In this document: in pieces, positions 36,395 through 44,736 of the stretch | How the letters are laid out: each line of letters starts with the position of its first letter | Position numbering within the stretch: the first letter of the stretch is position 1 | Assembly (NCBI RefSeq): GCF_001263795.1 | Contig: NZ_LHUR01000018.1 | Location: 91,105-155,104, forward strand | Source: Clostridium homopropionicum DSM 5847 | Lineage (GTDB): Bacteria > Bacillota > Clostridia > Clostridiales > Clostridiaceae | Reading direction: 5' to 3' | DNA length: 64,000 nucleotides | Made by a program: the position numbers and the translations under genes | The notes under the pieces: model-generated | What the model was told of the DNA's origin: nothing | Database searches by the model: none | Seen by the model: only the letters and a program-made list of their open reading frames with translations

Positions 36395-38419
36395 GTGGAA
36401 GAGATTATTAATAGTAAAATTGATACTAGTAAAAATAATAAGAAAAAAATTGTTTTTTTTGTGAAACATGGATTAGACAATTTTCTGTTAGATATTATAA
36501 ATGAACTAGAAAAAGAATATATAACAAAGAAGATAGTAGTGACAAATTTGAAACAAATTGATGAGGGTATGGAATGGGGAGATATATGCTGGTTTGAATG
36601 GTGTGATGAATTGGTATCCTATGGAAGCAAAATTAATCTTGCTAAGGAAAGAATTATTATCTGCAGGCTGCACAGTTATGAAGCTTTTACAGAATATCCA
36701 GATAAAGTTACGTGGGAAAATATTGATAAAGTTATTTTGGTAGCAGAACACATACAAAACTTTATAATTGATAATTTTAATGTAAATGAAGAAAAAACCG
36801 TAGTAATTCCAAATGGCATAGATACTAAGAAATGGACTTTTAATCGTAGAAAACCGGGGTTTAATATTGCGTATGTTGGATATATAAATTATAAGAAGGG
36901 CCCTATGTTATTATTGCATACCTTTAAGGCTATTTATGATAAGAATAATCAATATAAATTATTCATTGCGGGTAACTTTCAAGACCATAGAGATGTTCTG
37001 TATTTTAATCAGATGATAAAAGAATTTGGCTTAGAAAATAATGTGATTTATCAAGGATGGCAAAATGACCTTGATAAATGGCTTGAGGATAAAAATTATA
37101 TATTATGTACAAGTATCCTTGAGTCTCAGAATATAAGTGTTATGCAAGCTATGGCAAAAGGTATAAAACCTATAATTCATAATTTTGTTGGAGCAAGAAA
37201 TATATATCCACAAGCTCTAATTTGGAACACTATAGATGATGCTATCAATATGATAGTGAGTAATGAATACAAATCAGAAGAATATAGTTATTTTGTAGAG
37301 AAATACTTTCAACTTGATTATCAATTAGAAAAAATCAAGTCTTTATTTTTAGACTTAATTAAAACAAAAAAGTATATTAAAATTGAACAACCACTAGTGA
37401 CAATAGGAATTACAAACTATAATGGCAAGAAGTATTTGTCAAAATGTATAGATTCCTTTCTAAATCAAAGTTATTCAAATATAGAAATATTACTTATTGA
37501 TGATTGTTCCACTGATGGTTCTGAAAAAATAATAAAAGATTACGAAGAAAAATACAAAAATATTAATGCAATTTATCATGATGTTAATTCAGGTGGAGCA
37601 TCAAAAGGGATTCAAGAAGTTATTAGTAATGCGAAGGGGAAATATTTTCAATGGATCGCATGTGATGATTTTGTTGAAAAAGATGCTATCTTAAAATTTG
37701 TAGATTATTTAGAAAGAAATCCAGAAAAAGACTATGTATATAGTGATTTTAATATTATTAATGACAATAATGTAAAAACACAAGAGTGGAATTACAAAGT
37801 ATATACTAAAAATAAGGTTGTTCAACATATATTTAAATCTGCTTCTGGGTTAATTCCAATGAACTGTTTATACAGATTAGACTTTTTCAAAAATAACAAA
37901 ATAAGTTGGTTAGTATATAGGGGTAATGATTTTTCATCTGATACATTAAATACTATACATTTTATAAAACATGGCTGGAATTATGGAAAAATTGATGAAG
38001 CCGTAGTAAATTATAGAATTCATACAGATAACTTATCAAAAAACATACAAAAACGAATACAAAATTCCGTTTCTATTTTTGATTATATTATCAACAATTA
38101 TAAAGAAGAAGTATATAATCCAGAAATTTTGTGGAGTCAATTAGAAGATAAAAACCAATACAAAAATTATATAATAGCACAGTTTTATTACAATCAAATT
38201 CAGAATCACTTAAGTATGAGAGTAATACCTAATTATGTGAGTAGGGATGTTACAAAACAAGAGCTTATGAAATACTGTTATGTATTTGCAGAAGAAGGTA
38301 TGAAATATATTGAAGAAGGCTTAAAACAGGGAAATACTTATACCAGTGAGATACTTGAATTAAAAGAATTATATAATAAATATATTGAAGAAGTGAAAAA
38401 TTTAGGAGTGATTGGTTAA
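36395..38419 (+). CDS. Fused two-domain glycosyltransferase (GT4-like + GT2)
   Basis: Residues about 15-310 form a GT-B-type transferase with VIPNGIDTKKWTFNRRK, IAYVGYINYKKGPMLLLHTF and TSILESQNISVMQAMAKGI. Residues about 325-560 form a GT-A family 2 domain, VTIGITNYNGKKYLSKCID with ILLIDDCSTDGSEKI. The two domains could add two successive sugars. The protein is 674 aa and starts at GTG after AGGAGG. It heads a tight operon of sugar genes and its stop overlaps the next start by one base. The acceptor is unknown; the nearby collagen-like protein is a candidate. Confidence 0.85.
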   Translation: MEEIINSKIDTSKNNKKKIVFFVKHGLDNFLLDIINELEKEYITKKIVVTNLKQIDEGMEWGDICWFEWCDELVSYGSKINLAKERIIICRLHSYEAFTEYPDKVTWENIDKVILVAEHIQNFIIDNFNVNEEKTVVIPNGIDTKKWTFNRRKPGFNIAYVGYINYKKGPMLLLHTFKAIYDKNNQYKLFIAGNFQDHRDVLYFNQMIKEFGLENNVIYQGWQNDLDKWLEDKNYILCTSILESQNISVMQAMAKGIKPIIHNFVGARNIYPQALIWNTIDDAINMIVSNEYKSEEYSYFVEKYFQLDYQLEKIKSLFLDLIKTKKYIKIEQPLVTIGITNYNGKKYLSKCIDSFLNQSYSNIEILLIDDCSTDGSEKIIKDYEEKYKNINAIYHDVNSGGASKGIQEVISNAKGKYFQWIACDDFVEKDAILKFVDYLERNPEKDYVYSDFNIINDNNVKTQEWNYKVYTKNKVVQHIFKSASGLIPMNCLYRLDFFKNNKISWLVYRGNDFSSDTLNTIHFIKHGWNYGKIDEAVVNYRIHTDNLSKNIQKRIQNSVSIFDYIINNYKEEVYNPEILWSQLEDKNQYKNYIIAQFYYNQIQNHLSMRVIPNYVSRDVTKQELMKYCYVFAEEGMKYIEEGLKQGNTYTSEILELKELYNKYIEEVKNLGVIG

Positions 38420-39495
38420 TGAAAATAATGACTATTTTAGGAACTAGACCAGAGATAATAAGATTATCATTGATTATAAAAAAATTAGATAGATTATGTA
38501 CTCATATTCTAGTCCACACAGGTCAAAATTATTCTTCTTCATTAAATGATATATTTTTTGAAGAATTAGATATAAGAAAACCTGATTACTATTTGCAAGC
38601 TCCAGGAAATAGTTTTGGGATTCAGATTGGTAGAATACTAGAACTTACAGAAGAAGTTATTTTAAAAGAAAGACCTGATAAAATACTCATATTAGGTGAT
38701 ACAAATAGTGGATTGGCTGCAATTATTGCTGAAAGATTAGGTATACCAGTATTCCATATGGAAGCTGGGAATAGATGCTTTGATTTAAAGGTACCAGAAG
38801 AAAAGAATAGAAAAATAATAGATGCAATTTCTACTTATGCACTGCCATATACTTTTGGAAGTAGAGAAAACCTTTTAAAAGAGGGGATATTGAAAAATAG
38901 AATATTTGTTTCTGGCAATCCAATATTTGAGGTAATTGAATATTACAATGAATGCATTGAAGAAAGTAATATTCTTACAGATTTAAACCTAGAAAGAGGT
39001 AAATATATATTAGCTACTATTCATAGAGCCGAAAATGTGGATGTAAAAGAACGATTAGAAATCATTCTAAGTGCAGTTGAGGAAGTTCAAAAAGAATTTA
39101 ATTGTAAAATAATTTTTAGTATCCATCCAAGGACAAAAAACAAAATAGAAAAATTTGGCTGGCTAAATAAAAATAAAGATATAATTTACAGTGAACCCTT
39201 TGGCTTTTTCGATTTTATTAAGCTTGAAAAAAATACACTTTTAGTATTAACAGATAGTGGTACAGTTCAAGAAGAATGCTGTATTTTCAAAATTCCTACA
39301 GTTACAATTAGAGAAACTACTGAGAGGCCTGAAACCGTTGAATGTGGAAGTAATATAGTTTCTGGTATTAATCTTGAAAAGATTAATACATGTTCAAAGC
39401 TTATGGCAAACTCAAATAAAAATTGGAATTGTCCAGAAGGGTATTTAGATAACAATGTATCAAATAAAGTTGTGAATTTTTTACTTTCTAATTAG
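38419..39495 (+). CDS. UDP-N-acetyl-hexosamine 2-epimerase, FnlC/WbjD/CapG type
   Basis: The protein (358 aa) begins MTILGTRPEIIRLSLIIKKL and has the UDP-sugar 2-epimerase GT-B fold. It carries MEAGNRCFDLKVPEEKNRK. The GNRCFD form is the mark of enzymes that act on 6-deoxy-L-sugars, whereas ordinary WecB has AGLRT. It probably turns a UDP-2-acetamido-2,6-dideoxy-L-sugar into its C2 epimer. Its neighbours supply the two earlier steps. The exact product (L-FucNAc or L-QuiNAc) is not fixed by sequence. Confidence 0.82.
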   Translation: MKIMTILGTRPEIIRLSLIIKKLDRLCTHILVHTGQNYSSSLNDIFFEELDIRKPDYYLQAPGNSFGIQIGRILELTEEVILKERPDKILILGDTNSGLAAIIAERLGIPVFHMEAGNRCFDLKVPEEKNRKIIDAISTYALPYTFGSRENLLKEGILKNRIFVSGNPIFEVIEYYNECIEESNILTDLNLERGKYILATIHRAENVDVKERLEIILSAVEEVQKEFNCKIIFSIHPRTKNKIEKFGWLNKNKDIIYSEPFGFFDFIKLEKNTLLVLTDSGTVQEECCIFKIPTVTIRETTERPETVECGSNIVSGINLEKINTCSKLMANSNKNWNCPEGYLDNNVSNKVVNFLLSN

Positions 39496-39507
39496 AGGTG
39501 AGAAATA

Positions 39508-40371
39508 ATGAAAAAAGTCTTAGTGCTAGGGGCAGCTGGAATGGCAGGGCATATGATTTGTGAATATTTAAAGACTTTCACGGAAAAATATAAAATATAT
39601 AAAATATGCCATAATATTAAATTGGATTCAGAGTCAATACTATTAGATATATTTGATTTAGATTTACTAGATACAACCATTCGGATGATTAATCCTGATG
39701 TTATAATCAACTCCATAGGAATTCTAAATAAAAATGCTGAAGATAACCCATCTAAAACTATATTTATTAATTCTTATTTTCCAAGATATTTAGAAAAGAA
39801 ATTTAAAAATACTAATGTAAAACTTATTCATTTAAGTACAGATTGCGTTTTTTCTGGAGACACAGGTAATTATAGTGAAACTTCAGAAACTGATGGAAAG
39901 GATATATATGCAAGGACCAAAATATTAGGTGAGATAAATAATAATAAAGATTTAACGGTTAGAACTTCCATAATAGGACCAGAGCTAAAAAACAATGGAA
40001 CTGGTCTATTTCATTGGTTTATGAAACAAACTAATTCTATTAAAGGATATTCTAAAGTTATTTGGTCGGGAGTTACCACACTTCAACTGGCAAAATCCTT
40101 GCATGATATGATAGAAAGTAATTTAACTGGACTTTATAATTTAGCAGCAAATAAACCAATTAGTAAATATGAATTATTAAAAATTATAAATGTAGTTTTT
40201 GAAAAGAATATCATAATTGAAGATTGTAAAGAAAATTATAACAATAAATCTCTGATTAGTATAAGAAGTGATTTTCCTGTGAATTTACCGACTTATACAG
40301 AAATGATTATGGAATTAAGAGATTGTATGTTAAAAAACAAGCAGTTGTATGAACAGTATTTTTGTAAGTAG
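39508..40371 (+). CDS. RmlD-like SDR sugar reductase
   Basis: The 287-aa protein shows the NAD(P) loop VLGAAGMAGHMI, DVIINSIGILNKNAEDNP, LIHLSTDCVFSGDTGNYSE and the catalytic YARTK. This is the dTDP-4-dehydrorhamnose reductase (RmlD) family. It has no cupin domain, unlike CapF/FnlB. Next to the epimerase and dehydratase it most likely reduces the 4-keto group of UDP-2-acetamido-2,6-dideoxy-L-hexulose, like WbvR of the L-QuiNAc route. Confidence 0.8.
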   Translation: MKKVLVLGAAGMAGHMICEYLKTFTEKYKIYKICHNIKLDSESILLDIFDLDLLDTTIRMINPDVIINSIGILNKNAEDNPSKTIFINSYFPRYLEKKFKNTNVKLIHLSTDCVFSGDTGNYSETSETDGKDIYARTKILGEINNNKDLTVRTSIIGPELKNNGTGLFHWFMKQTNSIKGYSKVIWSGVTTLQLAKSLHDMIESNLTGLYNLAANKPISKYELLKIINVVFEKNIIIEDCKENYNNKSLISIRSDFPVNLPTYTEMIMELRDCMLKNKQLYEQYFCK

Positions 40372-40379
40372 GTGATAAC

Positions 40380-41438
40380 ATGAATATAAGAAAGTATATA
40401 AAAAGAGAAGCTTCGCACTTTTATAATATTTTTGAAGAGTGTAAATCAAAGAATAATAAAGTAGATGTAATACTATATGGTGCAGGAGAAAAAGCAAGAA
40501 TGTTTTTAAGTGATTATGATAACATTGACGTGAAGTTTTGTTGTGATGATGATATTGATAAAATTGGCAAATTTTTAAATTATATACCGATTATTTCCAT
40601 AGAAGAATTAAAAAACCATCACAATAATCTACCAATTATAATTACCTCTAAATGGAGTGATGATATTTCAGTTAGATTAAAGTCTATAGGTTTAAAATAT
40701 ATATACCATAGATTTTCTCTTGAGTATTTAATGCATTTAGACGAGTTACAAGAGGTTTATAATCTGCTTGAAGATAGAGTATCAAAAGTTATATTTTTAG
40801 GATTAATAAAGTATGTATTTAATCAAAATCCAAGTATTTTTAAGAAAATTACTTTTGATGAAAATCAATACTTTTTAGAGGATATCTTTCAGTTTGGAGA
40901 TAATGAAACAATCATTGATGGAGGAGCCTTTACAGGAGATACTTTAGAAAGTTATATAAAGCAAAGCAAAGGTGTTTTTAAAAAATATTATTGTTTTGAG
41001 CCAGATAACAATAATTTTAATAAACTTAAGGAGTATATTGAAAATTTAGAAATAAGGGAAAAAGTTGAGGCATATCAGCTTGGATTATTTGATAGTGATA
41101 AAACTGTTAGATTTTCTAACTTAAATAGCTCTGCATCCTGCATTAACATGTTTTCTGATAGTTTTATAAAGGTTACTAATATAGATAAAATATGCAATAA
41201 TGAAGATATTACAATGATTAAAATGGATATTGAAGGAAGTGAATATGAGGCTCTTATTGGCAGTAGAAATACCATATTAAGAAATAATCCAAAACTAGCT
41301 ATTTGTGTCTATCATTTAGCATCAGACTTATGGAAGATACCTATTTTAATCAAAGCCTTCAATAAAAGCTATAAACTCTATCTGAGACATCATAATAAAA
41401 AATGCTGGTATGAAACTGTACTGTATGCGACTTTATAA
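40380..41438 (+). CDS. FkbM-family methyltransferase with N-terminal Rossmann-like domain
   Basis: Residues about 25-110 (VDVILYGAGEKARMFLSDY, FCCDDDIDKIG) form a small Rossmann domain often found before sugar-modifying enzymes. Residues about 165-340 are FkbM-type, with ETIIDGGAFTGDTLESYI as motif I, YYCFEPDNNNF, and the family mark IKMDIEGSEYEALIG. FkbM enzymes O-methylate sugars or small molecules. The protein is 352 aa, lies in the sugar operon, and probably methylates the surface glycan. Confidence 0.85.
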   Translation: MNIRKYIKREASHFYNIFEECKSKNNKVDVILYGAGEKARMFLSDYDNIDVKFCCDDDIDKIGKFLNYIPIISIEELKNHHNNLPIIITSKWSDDISVRLKSIGLKYIYHRFSLEYLMHLDELQEVYNLLEDRVSKVIFLGLIKYVFNQNPSIFKKITFDENQYFLEDIFQFGDNETIIDGGAFTGDTLESYIKQSKGVFKKYYCFEPDNNNFNKLKEYIENLEIREKVEAYQLGLFDSDKTVRFSNLNSSASCINMFSDSFIKVTNIDKICNNEDITMIKMDIEGSEYEALIGSRNTILRNNPKLAICVYHLASDLWKIPILIKAFNKSYKLYLRHHNKKCWYETVLYATL

Positions 41439-41452
41439 ATGGGGGATTGCAT

Positions 41453-42445
41453 ATGTTTGAGAATAAATCTATTTTAATTACTGGAGGTACAGGTTCCTGG
41501 GGAAATGAACTAACTACTCAGCTTTTAGAGATGAATACAAAGCAAATAATAATATATTCAAGAAGTGAATTAAATCAAGTAAATATGAAGAGGAAATTTA
41601 ATAATGAAAGATTAAAGTTTATAATTGGTGATATAAGAGATTATGATTCCATAAAACAAGCTACAAAAAATGTAGATTATATTTTTCATTTGGCAGCCTT
41701 AAAGCATGTTCCTATTTGTGAAGAACAGCCCTATGAGGCAATGAAAACCAATATTATAGGTATCGACAATCTTATTAAGGCAGCAATTGAAAATAAGGTG
41801 TCTAAAGTAATTGATGTTTCTACGGATAAATCTGTTGAACCAATAAACGTTTATGGCATGACAAAAGCTATAGGTGAAAAATTAATAATTCATGCAAATA
41901 CTTTAACTAATGAGACTAAGTTTGTCTGCATAAGAGGAGGAAATGTATTAGGAACCAATGGAAGTGTTGTACCATATTTTATAGATCAAGTAAAAAGGTT
42001 TAATGAAATCACTATTACAGATACAGATATGACCAGGTATTTTTTGACTTTAAGACAAGCAATACAGTTATTATTCAAAGCAATTGGCAATAGCATAGGT
42101 GGAGAAACCTTCGTAATGAAAATGCCAGGTTATAAAATAATAGATATAGCCAAAGTTATACAAGCTGAATTTGGAAATGAAAATTGTAAAATTAGAATAA
42201 TAGGTAAAAGACCTGGTGAAAAGCTGCATGAAGTATTAATATCGAGATATGAAGTTGAAAATGCATATATTTATGATGAAAATTACTTTGTCATATTACC
42301 TCAACTTGATATAAAAGGTTTAAAAGAACATTATATAAAAAAGAATTTAGAGCCTTTAAATAAAAAAGAATATTCATCTAGTGACTATATATTAGGATAT
42401 AATGAAGCTAAAAAAATGTTAATTCAAGGTGGATTTATTGCTTAA
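41453..42445 (+). CDS. Soluble UDP-GlcNAc 4,6-dehydratase (C5-inverting SDR)
   Basis: The protein (330 aa) has ILITGGTGSWGNELTTQLLE, LAALKHVPICEEQPYEAMKT, VIDVSTDKSVEPINVYGMTK with an intact YxxxK, IRGGNVLGTNGSVVP and GKRPGEKLHEVL. This is the short PseB/FlaA1-CapE-FnlA group that makes UDP-2-acetamido-2,6-dideoxy-L-arabino-hexulose. FnlA/CapE enzymes usually have Met in place of the Tyr, so this copy looks nearer to PseB at that site. ATG 41453 follows GGGGGA by 6 bases; the earlier TTG touches that site. Confidence 0.84.
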   Translation: MFENKSILITGGTGSWGNELTTQLLEMNTKQIIIYSRSELNQVNMKRKFNNERLKFIIGDIRDYDSIKQATKNVDYIFHLAALKHVPICEEQPYEAMKTNIIGIDNLIKAAIENKVSKVIDVSTDKSVEPINVYGMTKAIGEKLIIHANTLTNETKFVCIRGGNVLGTNGSVVPYFIDQVKRFNEITITDTDMTRYFLTLRQAIQLLFKAIGNSIGGETFVMKMPGYKIIDIAKVIQAEFGNENCKIRIIGKRPGEKLHEVLISRYEVENAYIYDENYFVILPQLDIKGLKEHYIKKNLEPLNKKEYSSSDYILGYNEAKKMLIQGGFIA

Positions 42446-42468
42446 GTGTTTTAGTTATATATTATGAG

Positions 42469-42493
42469 AAAAAGGAGGCATCAAGCCTCCTTT
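42469..42493. terminator. Bidirectional terminator between the sugar operon and the collagen gene
   Basis: The arms aaaggaggc (42470-42478) and gcctccttt (42484-42492) form a perfect stem. It separates two convergent genes. Confidence 0.85.
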
Positions 42494-42523
42494 ATTCTTT
42501 ACTTACATAGACTAGTAATATTT

Positions 42524-43345
42524 CTATTCTAAACGTACAATAGTCAATTGGGCACCAACTGAAGGAGCTAAGGTTGTTATTAATGGAGTAGCGGAGTCAT
42601 TTCTTAAGGTAATAACATCTCCAGCTGCAAGTGATAATATAGCTTCACCTGAAACTTCTCCAGTAGCAACTAGAGCTGAAATTGGTGTGGAAGCATCTAC
42701 TGTTCCGTTTACTGCGATTGCAATTGCAGAACCGACACCAGCAGTTATACTCACACTATAGAAAATTTTATAAACTCCGGTTGTAGCAACTGTTATAGTT
42801 GTAGTACCTGCTGAATGGGTAATATTAGTTAAAGGTCCATTATTGCTAAAAGGCACGTCAGCTCCACCAGCTACTGTGGCGTCAGCAACAGTAGCTAATT
42901 GATATACATAACCAAAGCCGGCTAATCCTGCGCCGGTAGGACCCATAGGACCAGTTGGTCCGGTAACGCCGGTAGGACCCATAGGACCAGTTGGTCCGGT
43001 AACGCCGGTAGGACCCATAGGACCAGTTGGTCCGGTAACGCCAGTAGGACCCATAGGACCAGTTGGTCCGGTAACGCCAGTAGGACCCATAGGACCAGTT
43101 GCTCCGGTAACGCCGGTAGGGCCTATAGGACCAGTTGGTCCGGTAACGCCAGTAGGACCCATAGGACCAGTTGGTCCGGTAGCGCCGGTAGGACCCATAG
43201 GACCAGTTGGTCCAGTAATGCCAGTAGGACCTATAGGACCAGTTGCTCCGGTAGGACCACCGGCAGGACCGGCAGGACCAGTAGGTCCAGTTGGGCCAGG
43301 GAGCATATTATATGAACTTGTCAAAATTCTAAGTTGTTCTCTCAA
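42524..43345 (-). CDS. BclA-like collagen-repeat exosporium glycoprotein
   Basis: The 273-aa protein has a short N-terminus ([12 protein letters not shown]), a Gly-X-Y collagen region (residues about 17-140, mainly GPT/GPM/GVT) and a C-terminal beta-rich trimerisation domain ([19 protein letters not shown] ... [14 protein letters not shown]). This is the layout of BclA of the Bacillus exosporium and of clostridial BclA-like proteins. Many Thr residues in the GXT triplets are glycosylation sites in BclA. It is surrounded by glycosyltransferases. The -10-like CATATACTA (43473-43481, minus strand) has CC instead of AC at -35. Confidence 0.9.
   Translation of the reverse strand: MREQLRILTSSYNMLPGPTGPTGPAGPAGGPTGATGPIGPTGITGPTGPMGPTGATGPTGPMGPTGVTGPTGPIGPTGVTGATGPMGPTGVTGPTGPMGPTGVTGPTGPMGPTGVTGPTGPMGPTGVTGPTGPMGPTGAGLAGFGYVYQLATVADATVAGGADVPFSNNGPLTNITHSAGTTTITVATTGVYKIFYSVSITAGVGSAIAIAVNGTVDASTPISALVATGEVSGEAILSLAAGDVITLRNDSATPLITTLAPSVGAQLTIVRLE
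42935..43222 (-). repeat. Eight tandem 36-bp units encoding [12 protein letters not shown]
   Basis: Eight in-frame 36-bp units encode 12-residue blocks such as [12 protein letters not shown]. The four at the 3' end of the gene are nearly identical in DNA, while the first four carry I, A or T changes. This array should change length by slippage or recombination in whole-frame steps. Confidence 0.92.
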
Positions 43346-43522
43346 AATAAATTCCTCCTTCTTCTAGCATAAAATTCGGTCTTATTCATTTCCCAAAATT
43401 CAATAAATTAATTTACAAAAATGAATATCTATATAAAAATAATTACTGCTTAAAGCTTATTTCTATATATTTTAGTATATGAAATTAGTACTTTATTGGA
43501 GATATATAAGACAAGATTAGTA

Positions 43523-43553
43523 TAAAAACTACACCAGATTTTGATGGTGCAGT
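43523..43553 (-). terminator. Terminator of the 43560-44633 glycosyltransferase
   Basis: Read on the minus strand, actgcacca and tggtgtagt pair with one G-U and are followed by tttttat. It separates the glycosyltransferase message from the collagen gene downstream on the same strand. Confidence 0.75.
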
Positions 43554-43559
43554 CTATTT

Positions 43560-44633
43560 TTAACTATAACCTAGTTTTTCAAAGTATTTTTTATTATACA
43601 AAACACTTTTATTATTTGGATTATAACTACTGGCTATTTCGTTATGCTCATAAGCTAAGTCATGATTACCTAATTTATCATAACAAACACATAATTGTAT
43701 ATGAGGAACCCAGGTCCAGTATGCATTACTGGTAAAACCCATATTCTCTTCGGGCATATCTAATTTTGTAGCAAGTTCAAACCAAAATATTGCTTGCTTG
43801 AAGTTGTTTTTTTCCTTGAAGTAGCTTCCAAGTCTACAGCAATGTTCAGCATGTGGCGAATCGTATTTAAACGATCTAAGACTATAATTCATTGCATTTT
43901 CATAATCTCCAATTGAGTGATAGTAGTCCGCCACTTTTCCGCATGCATAGACTTTATCTTGATGCCATCCACCATTCATATTTAAATAGTTATCATAGTT
44001 TTCTAAAGCTTTTTCATACATCTCATGATCGTATAGTTCATTAGCATAGTAGAAAGTATCTCTTGGTGAAAATTCTTCACCTCTAGCTATTTTTTTTTCA
44101 TAAATTTTCAAGTTACGATTTGTTTGTTGGCGTATTTTTTTATGACTAATAGCAATATCGCTATTTACTATGTTGCCATATACTTCTAAATAATTATGAC
44201 ATGCACCATACCACTTGAAATTTCTTTCTCTTTTCACTAATCTATTCCGTCTATAGCTAAAAGTTACATTTCCATCTTCATCAAAACCTACATTATATTT
44301 CATTGTAACAGAATCTATGGATGGGTCTAATTCTTTTTTAAAATTCTTAAATTTTTCTCTATCTTCTTCCAGTATCACATCATCAGCATCTAGGTAAAAT
44401 ATATATTCTTTATTCGCTTTACTAAAAGAAAAGTTTCTAGCTGCAGCAAAATCATCAATCCAAGGAAAGTCATATATATATTCTGTATAATTTTTTGAAA
44501 TTTCTTTTGTTTTATCTTCAGAACCAGTATCTACTATAATGATTTCATCAACTAAATCTTTTGCTGAGTCTAAACATCTACTAAGTGTGTCTTCTTCGTC
44601 TTTTACTATCATACATAAACTAATACTTATCAA
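43560..44633 (-). CDS. Family 2 glycosyltransferase with TPR-like tail
   Basis: Residues 1-230 are a GT-A domain, ISLCMIVKDEEDTLSRCLDS, EIIIVDTGSEDKTKE, ARNFSFSKANKEYIFYLDAD with the DxD motif, and HNYLEV. Residues about 235-350 are TPR-like helices (YDHEMYEKALENYDNYL, SIGDYENAMNYSLRSF). This layout matches SunS-like and other protein glycosyltransferases. The start is TTG after AAGGGGAG. A good sigma-K-like promoter precedes it, so it should act in the mother cell, possibly on the collagen-like protein. Confidence 0.85.
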   Translation of the reverse strand: MISISLCMIVKDEEDTLSRCLDSAKDLVDEIIIVDTGSEDKTKEISKNYTEYIYDFPWIDDFAAARNFSFSKANKEYIFYLDADDVILEEDREKFKNFKKELDPSIDSVTMKYNVGFDEDGNVTFSYRRNRLVKRERNFKWYGACHNYLEVYGNIVNSDIAISHKKIRQQTNRNLKIYEKKIARGEEFSPRDTFYYANELYDHEMYEKALENYDNYLNMNGGWHQDKVYACGKVADYYHSIGDYENAMNYSLRSFKYDSPHAEHCCRLGSYFKEKNNFKQAIFWFELATKLDMPEENMGFTSNAYWTWVPHIQLCVCYDKLGNHDLAYEHNEIASSYNPNNKSVLYNKKYFEKLGYS

Positions 44634-44695
44634 ATTTTATCTCCCCTTGTTTAATCATTGCTTTCAAAACTCTTAAAAGTTTATTTTTTTCCTAT

Positions 44696-44723
44696 TATTA
44701 TATGATAGTAGAGCTACAACAGT
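44696..44723 (-). promoter_or_regulatory. Sigma-K-like promoter (minus strand)
   Basis: On the minus strand, AC (44722-44723) is followed by 17 bases and CATATAATA (44696-44704). It lies about 65 bases before the glycosyltransferase start at 44633. Confidence 0.65.
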
Positions 44724-44736
44724 GTATAATATAATG

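Noticed and set aside
42935..43222. Regular 36-bp repeats that could look like a CRISPR array
   Set aside because: The units are contiguous without unique spacers, keep an open Gly-X-Y reading frame and lie inside a complete collagen-like gene.
43473..43499. Sigma-K promoter for the collagen-like gene
   Set aside because: CATATACTA is present on the minus strand, but the -35 position reads CC instead of AC and the leader would be about 130 bases. It is kept only as a remark in the gene entry.
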